DNA of 64,000 nt from an uncultured Lachnospiraceae bacterium (GCA_902789665.1 CADAOY010000002.1:186001-250000); one strand, 5' to 3'. Numbered from the stretch's first letter, positions 1 through 8,907 are shown. Notes: generated by a model not told the origin, from the letters alone. A program made the numbers and translations.

Positions 1-8
1 AATTATAG

Positions 9-57
9 GGTGTTACCAGGCGTATAATTGTACGTCTTGTTTGTAACACCTTTTTTT
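9..57 (+). terminator. Intrinsic terminator or leader attenuator
   Basis: GGTGTTAC at 9-16 pairs with GTAACACC at 43-50, an inner arm pair (AGGCGTA/TACGTCT, one G-U) extends the stem, and seven T follow at 51-57. It ends whatever lies upstream of the window, or it is a regulated attenuator in the leader of the ABC operon starting at 148. The window edge hides the promoter, so these two cannot be told apart. Confidence 0.75.
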
Positions 58-75
58 ATGCAAAGAAGTCGAAAG

Positions 76-116
76 GCCTGCTTACGCCTGGCGGGTACAA
101 GGTAAGTGAGACAGGC
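76..116 (+). other. Structured leader upstream of ABC operon
   Basis: GCCTG-CTTAC at 76-85 can pair with GTAAG (102-106) and, after a 5-nt bulge, CAGGC (112-116). This lies between the terminator at 9-57 and the ribosome-binding site (AGAAAGGA) of the ATPase gene. No clear -10/-35 pair is visible between 58 and 147, which fits a long leader. The function is unknown. Confidence 0.35.
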
Positions 117-147
117 AGGATTGGCATAAATAGAAAGGAATATATCT

Positions 148-954
148 ATGGAAAATCTTATTGAGATTAAAGACATGCATAAGATATATAATCCTGGTGA
201 AAATGAAGTAAGAGCGCTGGACGGCGTTGACCTTTCAATTGATGACAAGGAATTTGTTGCAATAATTGGTCAGTCGGGTTCCGGTAAATCAACCCTGATG
301 AATATGTTAGGGTGTCTTGATGTACCGACCAGTGGCAGCTATTATCTTCACGGACAGGATGTATCTCAGATGCTGGATGATGAATTATCAGATATAAGAA
401 ACAAGGAGATAGGATTTATCTTCCAGGGATTCAATCTTATATCTAATCTGACAGCTTTGGAGAATGTGGAATTACCACTTATATACAGAGGAGTAGGTAA
501 GAAAGAAAGAACTGAACTTGCCAAGGTAGCATTAGAAAAAGTTGGTCTTGGCAACCGTATGTCACATAAGCCTACTGAAATGTCCGGTGGTCAGCAGCAG
601 AGAGTTGCAATAGCAAGAGCCATAGCGCAGGCGCCGCCTATAATATTAGCGGATGAGCCTACCGGTAACCTTGATTCCAGATCCAGTGAAGAAATCATGG
701 GTATCCTTAAGGATTTACATGAAGAGGGAAGAACGGTAATTCTTATTACGCATGATAATGGTATTGCAGCAAGAGCAAAGAGAGTTATTCGTATAAGTGA
801 TGGCAGAATCATTGACGACTATATGAATGATAAAGAAACAATGGCACATGCAGATACCAATAAGAATATAGCAGGAAGTGAGATGCCTAAAGAGGTTGCA
901 GTCACCATGCTTGCTAATTATGATGATGAGCCTGCAGGGGATAAGGAGGAATAA
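148..954 (+). CDS. MacB-type ABC transporter ATP-binding protein
   Basis: This is the ATPase that powers a MacB/LolD-type export or mechanotransmission complex at the membrane. Visible motifs are Walker [10 protein letters not shown] (residues 41-49), the Q-loop, signature MSGGQQQR (about 145-152) and Walker B with [11 protein letters not shown] (about 165-176). The protein has 268 residues, about 40 more than a typical LolD-like subunit; the extra part is an acidic C-terminal tail with no motif I recognise. The ATG is preceded by AGAAAGGA at good spacing. It is the first gene of a four-gene operon with a membrane-fusion protein and two FtsX-fold permeases. The substrate (antimicrobial peptide, lipid or signalling peptide) cannot be read from sequence. 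Confidence 0.93.
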   Translation: MENLIEIKDMHKIYNPGENEVRALDGVDLSIDDKEFVAIIGQSGSGKSTLMNMLGCLDVPTSGSYYLHGQDVSQMLDDELSDIRNKEIGFIFQGFNLISNLTALENVELPLIYRGVGKKERTELAKVALEKVGLGNRMSHKPTEMSGGQQQRVAIARAIAQAPPIILADEPTGNLDSRSSEEIMGILKDLHEEGRTVILITHDNGIAARAKRVIRISDGRIIDDYMNDKETMAHADTNKNIAGSEMPKEVAVTMLANYDDEPAGDKEE

Positions 955-2496
955 ATGAGCAAGAAAAAAGATGTAGAACTTACAAGAGAAGAAAGAGCTA
1001 AAAAGCAAAAAAGAAAAAGAATCTTACTTATAGTAGGAGGAGTATTATTATTCTTCTTTATCGTAATTGTTGTGGCAGTAATTATTATTGCGAAGAATAT
1101 TTCCAATTCTTTTGCATCAGGTGCTGAAGTAGAGAAGATGGAAGCAAGAGACATTCAGTCAAGCTTCACAATTGGCGGTACAATCCAGAGTGATAATACA
1201 GTTAATTTAACAACCCCTTCAGCCATTCTGGTTGCTGATGCAATTCCGGTTGGTACTTTTGTTAAGAAGGGTGATCCTATCCTGGTATTTGACAGAACAT
1301 CTTTCGATGAAGCTTATACAGTTGCTGATGTTCAGGATACAATTTCCATGAATACATATTTATCTTCAATGGAGAAGATGGATGATGCACTCACAAAGTT
1401 AAACGCAGCACAGGCTGATGTTAATAAGTATACAAAGCTTGTTAATGAGCAACAGGCAATAGTTGACAATCTTAAGGCAGGCATGACAGATACAGATCAG
1501 AGAATTGCCCAGCTTCAGAGTAAAATTGCTATCGCCAGAGCAGAACTTGATGAATATACACTTTATGCCAAGGCTGGTGATACTTATGGCATGTCCGCTG
1601 AAGGTATGGGTACTTATGAGTCATATGCTGAAGCAAAGACACTTGAAATCGCTCAGGCATCAAGAGAACTTGCAGCACTTCAGAGTGGTATGACAAATGT
1701 TAATCAGACAACTGCATTATCTGATGCAACAACAAAACTTACTGAGTATAAGGCTGAACTTGCTAAAGCTAAAGGCGAAGTAGAAACTTATGGCGCAACT
1801 GCAGGTAATGAATATGACAGAGAGAATGTTCTTCTTAATGGTCAGCTTACACAGATAAGCATCGGAAAGGGAACAGAGATTCTTGATAATTATCCGGATG
1901 GTATTGTAAGAGCACCATATGATGGCGTACTTATTGCACTTGCAACAACAAAGGGTAATTATACAACTCCAAATACTACATTCGCGACTTTTGCAAGTCT
2001 TGATGATGTAAGCCTTCTTGTAAATCTTACAAAGAAGGATCTTGACAGCCTTGATATTGGAGATAAGGCTTCAATCAAGATTCTTGATAAGACATATGAT
2101 GGCGTTGTATCACAGGTTAACAGAATGGCAACAACAACTGCCAATGGTACAACAAGTATCGGTGCAATTGTTGATATAAAGACACCTGATGATGATATTT
2201 ATATCGGTCTTGAAGGTAAGGCTACAATTACAACTGCAGATGAAACAGGAGTTAACAGTATTCCAATTGAAGCCCTCAATTCAGACAATGATGGTGATTA
2301 TGTTTATGTAGTTGATAATATGATGACAGTTTCAAAGAAATATATTGAAACAGGTATTTCATCAGCAGATTATATTGAAGTTAAGAGTGGTCTTGACGAG
2401 TCAGACTGGGTTGTTACATCATATACAATCGAGCCTATGGAAGGCGAGACACTTGTTGTTAGTACACCGGAGTTTCTTGAACAGATTGGAAAATAA
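955..2496 (+). CDS. HlyD/MacA-like membrane-fusion (adaptor) protein
   Basis: This is the extracytoplasmic adaptor of the MacB-type ABC system. The N-terminus is strongly basic, followed by a single membrane anchor (about residues 23-46). A barrel-sandwich (lipoyl-like) half around 95-113, a long helical hairpin (about 130-290) and a second barrel half around 310-345 (containing APYDGVL) follow, then beta-barrel domains. At 513 residues it is longer than MacA of proteobacteria, mostly in the helical hairpin. It starts directly after the ATPase stop (TAA ATG), so the two are co-translated. In a Gram-positive cell it has no outer-membrane partner and probably works in the wall space with the permeases. 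Family assignment is firm; the substrate is unknown. Confidence 0.88.
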   Translation: MSKKKDVELTREERAKKQKRKRILLIVGGVLLFFFIVIVVAVIIIAKNISNSFASGAEVEKMEARDIQSSFTIGGTIQSDNTVNLTTPSAILVADAIPVGTFVKKGDPILVFDRTSFDEAYTVADVQDTISMNTYLSSMEKMDDALTKLNAAQADVNKYTKLVNEQQAIVDNLKAGMTDTDQRIAQLQSKIAIARAELDEYTLYAKAGDTYGMSAEGMGTYESYAEAKTLEIAQASRELAALQSGMTNVNQTTALSDATTKLTEYKAELAKAKGEVETYGATAGNEYDRENVLLNGQLTQISIGKGTEILDNYPDGIVRAPYDGVLIALATTKGNYTTPNTTFATFASLDDVSLLVNLTKKDLDSLDIGDKASIKILDKTYDGVVSQVNRMATTTANGTTSIGAIVDIKTPDDDIYIGLEGKATITTADETGVNSIPIEALNSDNDGDYVYVVDNMMTVSKKYIETGISSADYIEVKSGLDESDWVVTSYTIEPMEGETLVVSTPEFLEQIGK

Positions 2497-2502
2497 TATC
2501 GA

Positions 2503-3732
2503 ATGGGACAGGCTGTAGAATATATTAAAATTGCATTTAAAAGTATTCTTGCCAACAAGATGCGTTCACTTCTTACCATGCTTGGTATTATTATTGGTAT
2601 TTCATCAGTTATTGCCATAACAGGTCTTGGTAACGGTATAACGGGATATATTGAGTCTGCTTTGACCGGTTCTTTTGCGGGACAGATTCAAGTAATCTGT
2701 AATTCGGAAAGCTTTACTGAAGAAGACGTAACTTCTGTAGTGGATTCAGTTCCGGGGGTAAAGGTTTTTACAATGACCTCTAACGGTTACGGAACCAGCT
2801 ATTCCAAGAAAGGCCGTTTTACCACATGGATTACGTCATGCCATTATACCAATGTGTATGCAATACCGGATCAGGGTTTTGTAGAAGGCAGATATTTTAA
2901 CGAACATGAATATGCAGGAGCTGAAAGAGTCTGCGTTATTCTTGAGAATTCTGCCATAAATCTTTTCGGTAGTACTGACGTGGTTGGAAAAACAATTTTG
3001 GTAGATGTTGGAAATGGTGAAGATGAGGAATTCGAAATCGTCGGTGTCAGAGAACTGAATAAAAGTGCTGCTATGGACACCTACTGGTATGATGACGTGG
3101 AAATGGATATTCCTTTTACCACATATTTAGACATCATGGATTATGATGAGGATGATTACTGGTTTTCCCAGCTTCTTTTAATGGCTGATAATACAGATGT
3201 TCAGGATGAAGTTGTAGAACAGGTTCTTAGTGTTTTGAATAAGAATCATGGTTTCAAGAAGAAGGATAAGGACATCACTATACTTGACATTAATACATAT
3301 ACAGAGAATATTACAAAAATAATGGGCTATATAACTTTGTTCATAACCTTTGTTGCTGCCATTGCCCTTTTGGTTGGTGGTATTGGTGTTATGAATATCA
3401 TGCTGGTTTCCGTTACGGAAAGAACTTCGGAAATCGGTATCAGAAAGGCTCTTGGGGCCAAGACCGGATCCATAGTAATGCAGTTTCTGGCAGAATCTGC
3501 AATTATATCACTTCTTGGTGGTATCATTGGTATTATTATTGGATATCTTCTGGCAGTGGTTCTTGCCATTATTTCTTCCAAAATCGCAGGCATGACAATA
3601 CATGCTTCCGTAAGTTTTGGAACAGTACTTATAGTAGTGATTTTCTCTACTGCAATAGGCCTTTTCTTCGGTATTTATCCGGCAATGAAGGCGGCTAAGT
3701 TAAACCCGATTGAAGCTTTGAGACAGGAGTAA
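2503..3732 (+). CDS. MacB-like ABC permease (FtsX fold), first copy
   Basis: This is a permease of the MacB/FtsX superfamily with 409 residues: an N-terminal transmembrane helix (about residues 18-40, with LTMLGIIIGISSV), a large extracellular domain (about 45-275) and three C-terminal helices. The diagnostic stretch VGGIGVMNIMLVSVTERT followed by EIGIRKALGA lies near residues 290-325. It starts 6 nt after the adaptor and ends 2 nt before a second permease of similar architecture, so the transporter probably uses a permease heterodimer. The Shine-Dalgarno is weak, which suggests translational coupling to the adaptor gene. Confidence 0.9.
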   Translation: MGQAVEYIKIAFKSILANKMRSLLTMLGIIIGISSVIAITGLGNGITGYIESALTGSFAGQIQVICNSESFTEEDVTSVVDSVPGVKVFTMTSNGYGTSYSKKGRFTTWITSCHYTNVYAIPDQGFVEGRYFNEHEYAGAERVCVILENSAINLFGSTDVVGKTILVDVGNGEDEEFEIVGVRELNKSAAMDTYWYDDVEMDIPFTTYLDIMDYDEDDYWFSQLLLMADNTDVQDEVVEQVLSVLNKNHGFKKKDKDITILDINTYTENITKIMGYITLFITFVAAIALLVGGIGVMNIMLVSVTERTSEIGIRKALGAKTGSIVMQFLAESAIISLLGGIIGIIIGYLLAVVLAIISSKIAGMTIHASVSFGTVLIVVIFSTAIGLFFGIYPAMKAAKLNPIEALRQE

Positions 3733-3734
3733 GA

Positions 3735-4988
3735 ATGAGACAGATTTTAGAATATTTTAAAATTGCATTTTTCAATCTTAAAGCTAATAAGATGAGAACT
3801 TTCCTGACTATGCTGGGTATCATTATCGGTATCGGTTCAGTCGTTATCGTTATATCCAGTGGTATGGGTGTCAAGAAAAGTCTTGAAAAAGAAGTAAATT
3901 CCCTGGTTGGCTCTTATGTATATATTTATGCCAATGGTAAGGATTTAAACATGGATGATGACGACCTGGCGGCCATTCAGAAACTCCCTCATGTTACCGG
4001 ACTTGGAAGACAGTTTTCTACCAACAGAGCCAGTGTCGAAACAAACAGTAAATATTTCAAGGCAAGCATAACATATGAGACAGCCAATTTCCAGGTCTTT
4101 GACACCACCCCGCTTGTGCAGGGCAGATTTTTTACCGAGGCTGAAGAAAAAAGGGCTGCAAAGGTTTGTATTATAAATGAGAATGATGCCAAGGCTGTTT
4201 TCGGACATAAGTCAGTAATTGGATATAAGATTGATGTAACTATTTTAAATACTACTGAAGAGTATGAAATTATCGGTGTCAGGGAAAGCAAGTCAGGTGG
4301 TCTTCTTGATATGCTTTACGGCGAAGATTACGGTGAAAAAATCATCGCCCTTGAAGTTCCATTCAATACCGTTGTAACTGACTGCGTTCCGGAGCATTTG
4401 AGAGATGCATACATAGGAGGAGCAGTTAATCTTCTTGTGGATGATATGAACAATGCTTCCACGGTAGGAAGGGAAGCTATGAATCTTCTTAACAAAAGAC
4501 ATCGTATTAAAGAAAAAGATGGGGGATTCGAATATTACGAAACATCTTATCTTACGCAGACAATTAGTACAACATTACTGGTTGTAACTCTTCTTATCAG
4601 TTTTATCGCGGCTATAGCACTTCTTGTTGGTGGTATAGGTGTTATGAATATCATGCTTGTTACGGTTACTGAAAGAACCAAGGAAATTGGTATAAGAAAA
4701 GCTCTTGGAGCAAGAACGAATTCTGTAATGCTTCAGTTTTTGATAGAGTCAGGTGTAATTGCACTTGTTGGTGGAATCATAGGACTTGTAGGTGGATATG
4801 CTATTTCAATTATTGTCTGCAGCGTGGCATCGACTGTGGCAAAAGGCATGACAATAGCACCTGATTTCAACCCGATCTTTATTCTGGGAACCATGATATT
4901 CTCGATGGGAATCGGTGTCCTGTTTGGTGTTATTCCGGCTAGAAAGGCTGCGAAACTTACGCCGGTTGATGCGTTGAGGCATAAGTAA
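3735..4988 (+). CDS. MacB-like ABC permease (FtsX fold), second copy
   Basis: This is a 417-residue paralogue of the preceding permease with the same order: N-terminal helix with LTMLGIIIGIGSV, an extracellular domain, then three helices with VGGIGVMNIMLVTVTERT and EIGIRKALGA. The cytoplasmic and membrane parts are close to the first copy, while the extracellular domains differ much more. This is the pattern expected for two non-identical half-transporters that share one ATPase. It closes the four-gene operon; thiN begins 6 nt later and may be co-transcribed without functional relation. Confidence 0.9.
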   Translation: MRQILEYFKIAFFNLKANKMRTFLTMLGIIIGIGSVVIVISSGMGVKKSLEKEVNSLVGSYVYIYANGKDLNMDDDDLAAIQKLPHVTGLGRQFSTNRASVETNSKYFKASITYETANFQVFDTTPLVQGRFFTEAEEKRAAKVCIINENDAKAVFGHKSVIGYKIDVTILNTTEEYEIIGVRESKSGGLLDMLYGEDYGEKIIALEVPFNTVVTDCVPEHLRDAYIGGAVNLLVDDMNNASTVGREAMNLLNKRHRIKEKDGGFEYYETSYLTQTISTTLLVVTLLISFIAAIALLVGGIGVMNIMLVTVTERTKEIGIRKALGARTNSVMLQFLIESGVIALVGGIIGLVGGYAISIIVCSVASTVAKGMTIAPDFNPIFILGTMIFSMGIGVLFGVIPARKAAKLTPVDALRHK

Positions 4989-4994
4989 TTTGTT

Positions 4995-5615
4995 ATGAGA
5001 AGATGTGTGATTGTTGGCGGAGCCGACATAAACAATTATGAATATTTAAAGAATATAATCATGGAAGATGATTATGTGATTTACTGTGACAGCGGGCTTA
5101 AGCATATGGATAAATTAGGGCTTAAGCCTTCTTTAATTGTCGGGGATTTTGACTCTCATGTGAATCCTCATATGGATGTTGAGACAATTGTGCTGCCGAC
5201 TGTGAAAGATGATACGGATACTTTTTTTGCAGCTAAAGAGGGTGTGAAAAGAGGGTTCGGGGATTTTGTTTTGATTGGGGTAATTGGGGAAAGGCTTGAT
5301 CATTCACTGGCGAATGTGTCTATTCTTTTGTATCTTCGTGCAAATGGCAGGAGGGCGCAGATAATAGACGATTATTCGGTTATGAAAATTGTGGGATCTG
5401 AAACAGAATATATATCTGATGATTATTCTTTTTTCTCGCTTCTTAATATCACAGGAAAAGCGAGTGGAATTACGATTAAGAATGCGAAATATGAACTTGA
5501 AAATGGAAGTATTAGTGCGGATTACCAGTATGGGGTAAGTAATGAAATAACCCCGGGTAAGGTGGCCGAGGTTAGTGTTAGTGATGGTGAGTTGTTGCTG
5601 GTAATGGTTAGATGA
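4995..5615 (+). CDS. thiN: Thiamine pyrophosphokinase
   Basis: The enzyme transfers pyrophosphate from ATP to thiamine to make thiamine diphosphate in the cytosol. Family marks are the N-terminal VIVGGADINN, the CDSGLKHMDKLGLKPSLIVG stretch with the following DFDSH, and the DDTDTFFAAKEG segment that forms the catalytic/nucleotide site. The 206-residue length is normal for ThiN. It follows the ABC permease by 6 nt, so it is probably on the same transcript. The thiamine-diphosphate-dependent oxidoreductase at about 44.9 kb is one likely consumer of the product. Confidence 0.9.
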   Translation: MRRCVIVGGADINNYEYLKNIIMEDDYVIYCDSGLKHMDKLGLKPSLIVGDFDSHVNPHMDVETIVLPTVKDDTDTFFAAKEGVKRGFGDFVLIGVIGERLDHSLANVSILLYLRANGRRAQIIDDYSVMKIVGSETEYISDDYSFFSLLNITGKASGITIKNAKYELENGSISADYQYGVSNEITPGKVAEVSVSDGELLLVMVR

Positions 5616-5675
5616 TCGCCGGCTGGTGTGGTGCGGCCGGGCTCGCGGGGCGAGAGGCGAGGCCGTGGCGAAGAT
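5616..5675. other. GC-rich spacer between convergent genes
   Basis: These 60 bases lie between the stop of thiN and the stop of the convergent permease gene. I count 46 G or C of 60, about 77 percent, against a strongly A+T-rich surrounding. It holds short self-complementary pieces (for example GGCCG/CGGCC-type and CTCG/CGAG) but no good terminator. Comparable GC-rich spacers occur at 27189-27219, 28046-28095 and 30382-30431. Confidence 0.5.
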
Positions 5676-6521
5676 CTAACGGCGAAGGGCGCCGATTATA
5701 ACACAGATTAAAAAGCCGACCATATCAACTGCAACAATTGTAGCACCCACAGGAGTGTTGATTAGGATTGAAAGAATGATTCCTGATAAGGTGCATACTA
5801 CTGAAAATACAGCAGAGAATATGGTTACTGATTTAAAACTGTTATATATTCTCATGGCTGAAAGTGCCGGGAATATAATGAGTGCTGATACCAAAAGTGA
5901 ACCCACAAGATTCATGGCAAGCACGATAATAACTGCGATTACAATGGCGGTTACGAAGTTTAGAATCTTCACTTTTGTACCAACCGCTTTTGCAAAATTC
6001 TCGTCGAAAGTAATAGCAAAAATATAATTATAAAGCAGTATAAAAAATGTCACGACAACAACGGAAAGAATAATACATAATATTACATTCCAGTTAGAAA
6101 GTGTCATTATGGAAGTGCTTCCAAAAAGCGTACTGCATACATCTCCTGAAAGGTTGGATGATGTATTAAATATATTCATAAGAAGATATCCAAGCGCCAG
6201 TGCACCGACTGATATCATTGCAATGGCCGCATCTCCTTTTATCTTGGCATTCTGCCCTGCGCTTAATATAACAATAGCGCTTATAACCGTAATAGGAAGA
6301 ATAACATACATATTGATGGAACCAAGCCCCAGAACGGCTGCAATTGCCATTCCGCCGAAGGCTACGTGTGATAAACCATCTCCAATAAATGAGAGCCTTT
6401 TAAGCACCAGTGTGACACCTAAAAGGGAAGAGCAGAGCGCAATAAGCACGCCTACAATCAAAGCCTTCTGCACAAAAGGTTTGGATAAATATAATGCTAA
6501 AACAGAAAGTGTATCATTCAT
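5676..6521 (-). CDS. znuB: Zinc/manganese ABC transporter permease (ZnuB-like)
   Basis: This is the membrane subunit of a high-affinity metal uptake ABC transporter (ABC-3 family). It has 281 residues with about eight hydrophobic helices and the family stretch GLSHVAFGGMAIAAVLGLG near residues 50-70. I chose the ATG at 6521 over the upstream in-frame GTG at 6530 because AAGGAAG sits at proper distance from the ATG. The gene overlaps the end of the ATPase gene by 8 nt, so translation is coupled. It is the last gene of the minus-strand zur-znuA-znuC-znuB operon. Confidence 0.92.
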   Translation of the reverse strand: MNDTLSVLALYLSKPFVQKALIVGVLIALCSSLLGVTLVLKRLSFIGDGLSHVAFGGMAIAAVLGLGSINMYVILPITVISAIVILSAGQNAKIKGDAAIAMISVGALALGYLLMNIFNTSSNLSGDVCSTLFGSTSIMTLSNWNVILCIILSVVVVTFFILLYNYIFAITFDENFAKAVGTKVKILNFVTAIVIAVIIVLAMNLVGSLLVSALIIFPALSAMRIYNSFKSVTIFSAVFSVVCTLSGIILSILINTPVGATIVAVDMVGFLICVIIGALRR

Positions 6522-7218
6522 GAGCTTCACTTCCTTTCACATATATTTCACCAAGATCTGATGCTAAATATTCTTCAGTTGTTCCATAATAAATCTTCGA
6601 GCCGATATGAAGAATGTGCTTTGCATATCTTACGGAAGATAAGATATCATGGGATATCATGATAATGCTGATTCCTTCGTTATTAAGCTGCTTTATAATA
6701 TCATACATCTCAAGTGTAACCTTCGGATCAAGGCCTGCTACTGGCTCATCGAGAAGGAGCATCTTCTTTGTTGCACAAAGGGCTCTTGCAAGTAAGACTC
6801 TCTGCTGCTGACCACCGGAAAGGTCGCGGTAGCAGTTGTTTGCCAGGTCATCAATGCCAAGTCTGACCATGTTATCCATGGCAAGTTTTTTATCTTCTTT
6901 ACTGTAGAAAAGTCTGCCTTTAAGTCTTGACTGGCAGCCCGATAAAACTACCTCTTTAACGCTTGCAGGAAAGTCTCTCTGAACCTTTGTCTGCTGCGGA
7001 AGATAGCCAACTTCGCTAACATTGATTCCAGGCATTTCAACGCTGCCGGAAATAGGTTTTTGAAGACCTAAGAGAGTACGCATAAGCGTGGATTTGCCTG
7101 CGCCGTTTTCTCCGACAATGCAAAGATAATCTCCCTCTTCAAGAGTGAAAGATAAGTCCTTTATAAGTATGGAATTGTCATAACCCAAAGTCAGGTCTTT
7201 TGCAATTAATTCTTCCAA
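6514..7218 (-). CDS. znuC: Zinc/manganese ABC transporter ATP-binding protein (ZnuC-like)
   Basis: This ATPase drives metal uptake by the adjacent permease. Walker A is GENGAGKST (residues 36-44), the signature is LSGGQQQR and Walker B is LLLDEPVAGLDP. The PVAGLDP variant in place of PTGGLD is common in the metal-ABC (ZnuC/AdcC) branch. Length 234 is normal. It starts 21 nt downstream of the binding-protein gene and overlaps the permease gene at its end. Confidence 0.93.
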   Translation of the reverse strand: MEELIAKDLTLGYDNSILIKDLSFTLEEGDYLCIVGENGAGKSTLMRTLLGLQKPISGSVEMPGINVSEVGYLPQQTKVQRDFPASVKEVVLSGCQSRLKGRLFYSKEDKKLAMDNMVRLGIDDLANNCYRDLSGGQQQRVLLARALCATKKMLLLDEPVAGLDPKVTLEMYDIIKQLNNEGISIIMISHDILSSVRYAKHILHIGSKIYYGTTEEYLASDLGEIYVKGSEAHE

Positions 7219-7239
7219 TTTTCTATCCTTAAATCGTAA

Positions 7240-8277
7240 TTATTCTAATGCTTTTTTAAGTATCTCGAGGTTGTCTGTCATAATCTGAAGATATGTTTTG
7301 CCGCCCTCGATATCAGTCTTATTTATGCCCTGCATTGAATCAAGAACCAGAATTTCCTGGTCTTTGTCTGTGGTATTTTCGATAATTGTTTTGGCAATTG
7401 ACTCATCACTTCCCTCAGTTACCAGAACAGTCTTAAGTCCTAACTCGTTAACCTTATCAGATAAGAAAACAATTGTTTCAAAATCCGCCTCCGTCTCAGC
7501 ACTGCATCCCGCAAATGCCGCGTAATAGTTAAGGTTATAATCATCTGTTAAATATCTGAATGGAAATCTGTCACCAAATAAAATTGTATCTTTGGATGCG
7601 TTTTCCACAGCATCTTTATACTGATTATCAAGTGTCTTTAATGCAACGCTGTAATTGATGCAGTTGGTAAGATAAACGCTCTCGTTATCCGGATCAAGTG
7701 CTGTTACTGCATCTGTGATTTCGTAGATTATCTCTTCGGCATTTTCCAAAGATAACCATACATGTTCGTCATATTCTGTTTCGCCTTCTTCGGAATCTTC
7801 ATCGTCGGATTCTTCTTTCTCTTCCTGCATTCCTTCAACGATTTCTTCTTCCTTTATATTTTCGCTTAAGACATCAAGAAGATTGATAACTTTCATTTCA
7901 TCATTGCCTGATTCTTTTAATACATCATCAACCCAGGCATCCGATTCGCCGCCTACATATATAAAAAGATCAGCGTCTGAAATTGCAACTATGTCCTGTG
8001 CGGTTGGCTGGTAACTGTGAAGGTCCACGCCGTTGTCAGCAAGAAGCATCAGGTCGATATTGGCATCTGCATCCCTGATGATTTCTTTGGTCCAGTCATA
8101 TTCAGGGAAGATGGTAGTAACAATCTTTATTGTTTCCTTACTTTCATCGGTTCCTCTTACCTCGTAGGTTTCGTGGCTTGCTGCTGATGTGTTGTTGCAG
8201 CCCTGCATCAAAAGAGCGCCGGCCATGGCGCCTAAAAGGGCGGTTGTTATAAGTGATTTACGATTTATTAATTTCAT
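7240..8277 (-). CDS. znuA: Metal-binding lipoprotein of zinc ABC transporter (ZnuA/AdcA-like)
   Basis: This is the extracellular solute-binding lipoprotein that hands metal to ZnuBC. A signal peptide ends in the lipobox LLMQGC (lipidated Cys near residue 26), so I place the start at 8277 and not at the longer frame start (8346), which lies inside the regulator gene. Metal-site motifs seen are DLHSYQP and DEHVWL (first two His). The usual third His region reads FGDRFPFRYL, with Asp where many ZnuA proteins have His. Instead of the common His-rich loop there is a very acidic loop (residues about 155-180, mostly E and D). Zinc is the likeliest cargo given the Fur-type regulator; manganese is possible. 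Confidence 0.88.
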   Translation of the reverse strand: MKLINRKSLITTALLGAMAGALLMQGCNNTSAASHETYEVRGTDESKETIKIVTTIFPEYDWTKEIIRDADANIDLMLLADNGVDLHSYQPTAQDIVAISDADLFIYVGGESDAWVDDVLKESGNDEMKVINLLDVLSENIKEEEIVEGMQEEKEESDDEDSEEGETEYDEHVWLSLENAEEIIYEITDAVTALDPDNESVYLTNCINYSVALKTLDNQYKDAVENASKDTILFGDRFPFRYLTDDYNLNYYAAFAGCSAETEADFETIVFLSDKVNELGLKTVLVTEGSDESIAKTIIENTTDKDQEILVLDSMQGINKTDIEGGKTYLQIMTDNLEILKKALE

Positions 8278-8321
8278 TATGATTCTTCTTTCTTTGTGTT
8301 TGTATGTGGTGGTGCGCCAGG

Positions 8322-8741
8322 TTATAGTGCGGCGCAGTCTTTGCATATTCCGTAGAATACGGTTCTCATGGGGTCTACCTTAAAGCCATGATGCTCTGCA
8401 ATATGCTCTTCAAAGAGTGTAACTTCGTGGCATTCTAAGTGAATTATTTTGCCGCATTTCTCGCATTTTAAGTGAAACATCTGCTGGCAGCCATTTGCAT
8501 CGCTTCTTCCTATGTACTCGTAGCAGGCGGAGGAGGTTTCGTCGATGTTATATTTCTTAACCACGCCTTCGCTGATTAATTTATCCAGCTGTCTGTAAAT
8601 AGTTGTGGTTCCCACCTTAATGCCTTTGGTTTTGAAATACATATCAAGGTCGGCGACTGTAAAATGACCGGGTCCCTTACTTTCAAGGAAATTAAGAATT
8701 TCCTGTTTTTGCTTGGTATTATATTTTGTCTTAATATCCAT
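8322..8741 (-). CDS. zur: Fur-family metal-responsive repressor, probably Zur
   Basis: This is a 139-residue Fur superfamily repressor. An N-terminal winged helix (about residues 1-80, with VGTTTIYRQLDKLISEG as recognition region) is followed by a dimerisation domain with the structural zinc cysteines CEKC (about 93-96) and CKDC near the C-terminus, plus the HLKC and HLEC His/Cys positions. It lies 44 nt upstream of znuA on the same strand. A 7-1-7 palindrome covers its own start site, so it probably represses itself and the znu genes when zinc is sufficient. Fur and PerR are alternatives by sequence alone; the operon context favours Zur. Confidence 0.85.
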   Translation of the reverse strand: MDIKTKYNTKQKQEILNFLESKGPGHFTVADLDMYFKTKGIKVGTTTIYRQLDKLISEGVVKKYNIDETSSACYEYIGRSDANGCQQMFHLKCEKCGKIIHLECHEVTLFEEHIAEHHGFKVDPMRTVFYGICKDCAAL

Positions 8742-8764
8742 ATATAACTCCTAAAAAACAAAAA

Positions 8765-8779
8765 TGAAAATCATTTTCA
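8765..8779. promoter_or_regulatory. Fur/Zur-type operator, perfect 7-1-7 palindrome
   Basis: TGAAAATCATTTTCA is an exact 7-1-7 inverted repeat, the layout of Fur-family boxes. It lies immediately downstream of the minus-strand -10 (8787-8792), covering the expected transcription start of the zur-znu operon. Repressor bound there would block initiation, which implies autoregulation. Confidence 0.8.
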
Positions 8780-8786
8780 ATTTTTG

Positions 8787-8815
8787 ATTATAAGAGTTAT
8801 TTTCTTAAAAGTCAA
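8787..8815 (-). promoter_or_regulatory. Promoter of zur-znuACB operon
   Basis: Read on the minus strand: -35 TTGACT (8815-8810), a 17-nt spacer, and -10 TATAAT (8792-8787). This is a near-consensus vegetative promoter whose start falls in the Fur-type palindrome. Confidence 0.8.
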
Positions 8816-8842
8816 GGAAAGCTGGGCGGATATTTTGCGAAC

Positions 8843-8871
8843 TTGCAAAAGAGGCGCAAATTTTATACAAT
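8843..8871 (+). promoter_or_regulatory. Promoter of neuB-like gene
   Basis: -35 TTGCAA (8843-8848), 17-nt spacer, -10 TACAAT (8866-8871). It lies 37 nt upstream of the chosen start codon and is divergent from the zur promoter. Confidence 0.6.
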
Positions 8872-8907
8872 AGATAATGGTTTAAAAGGCAAAATAAAGG
8901 AGTGCGT

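Noticed and set aside
148..4988. Antibiotic resistance determinant
   Set aside because: MacB-like systems export many substrates; nothing in the sequence identifies a drug.
6109..6561. 150-codon plus-strand open frame over znuB
   Set aside because: Antisense to a well-supported permease, no ribosome-binding site and no family resemblance.
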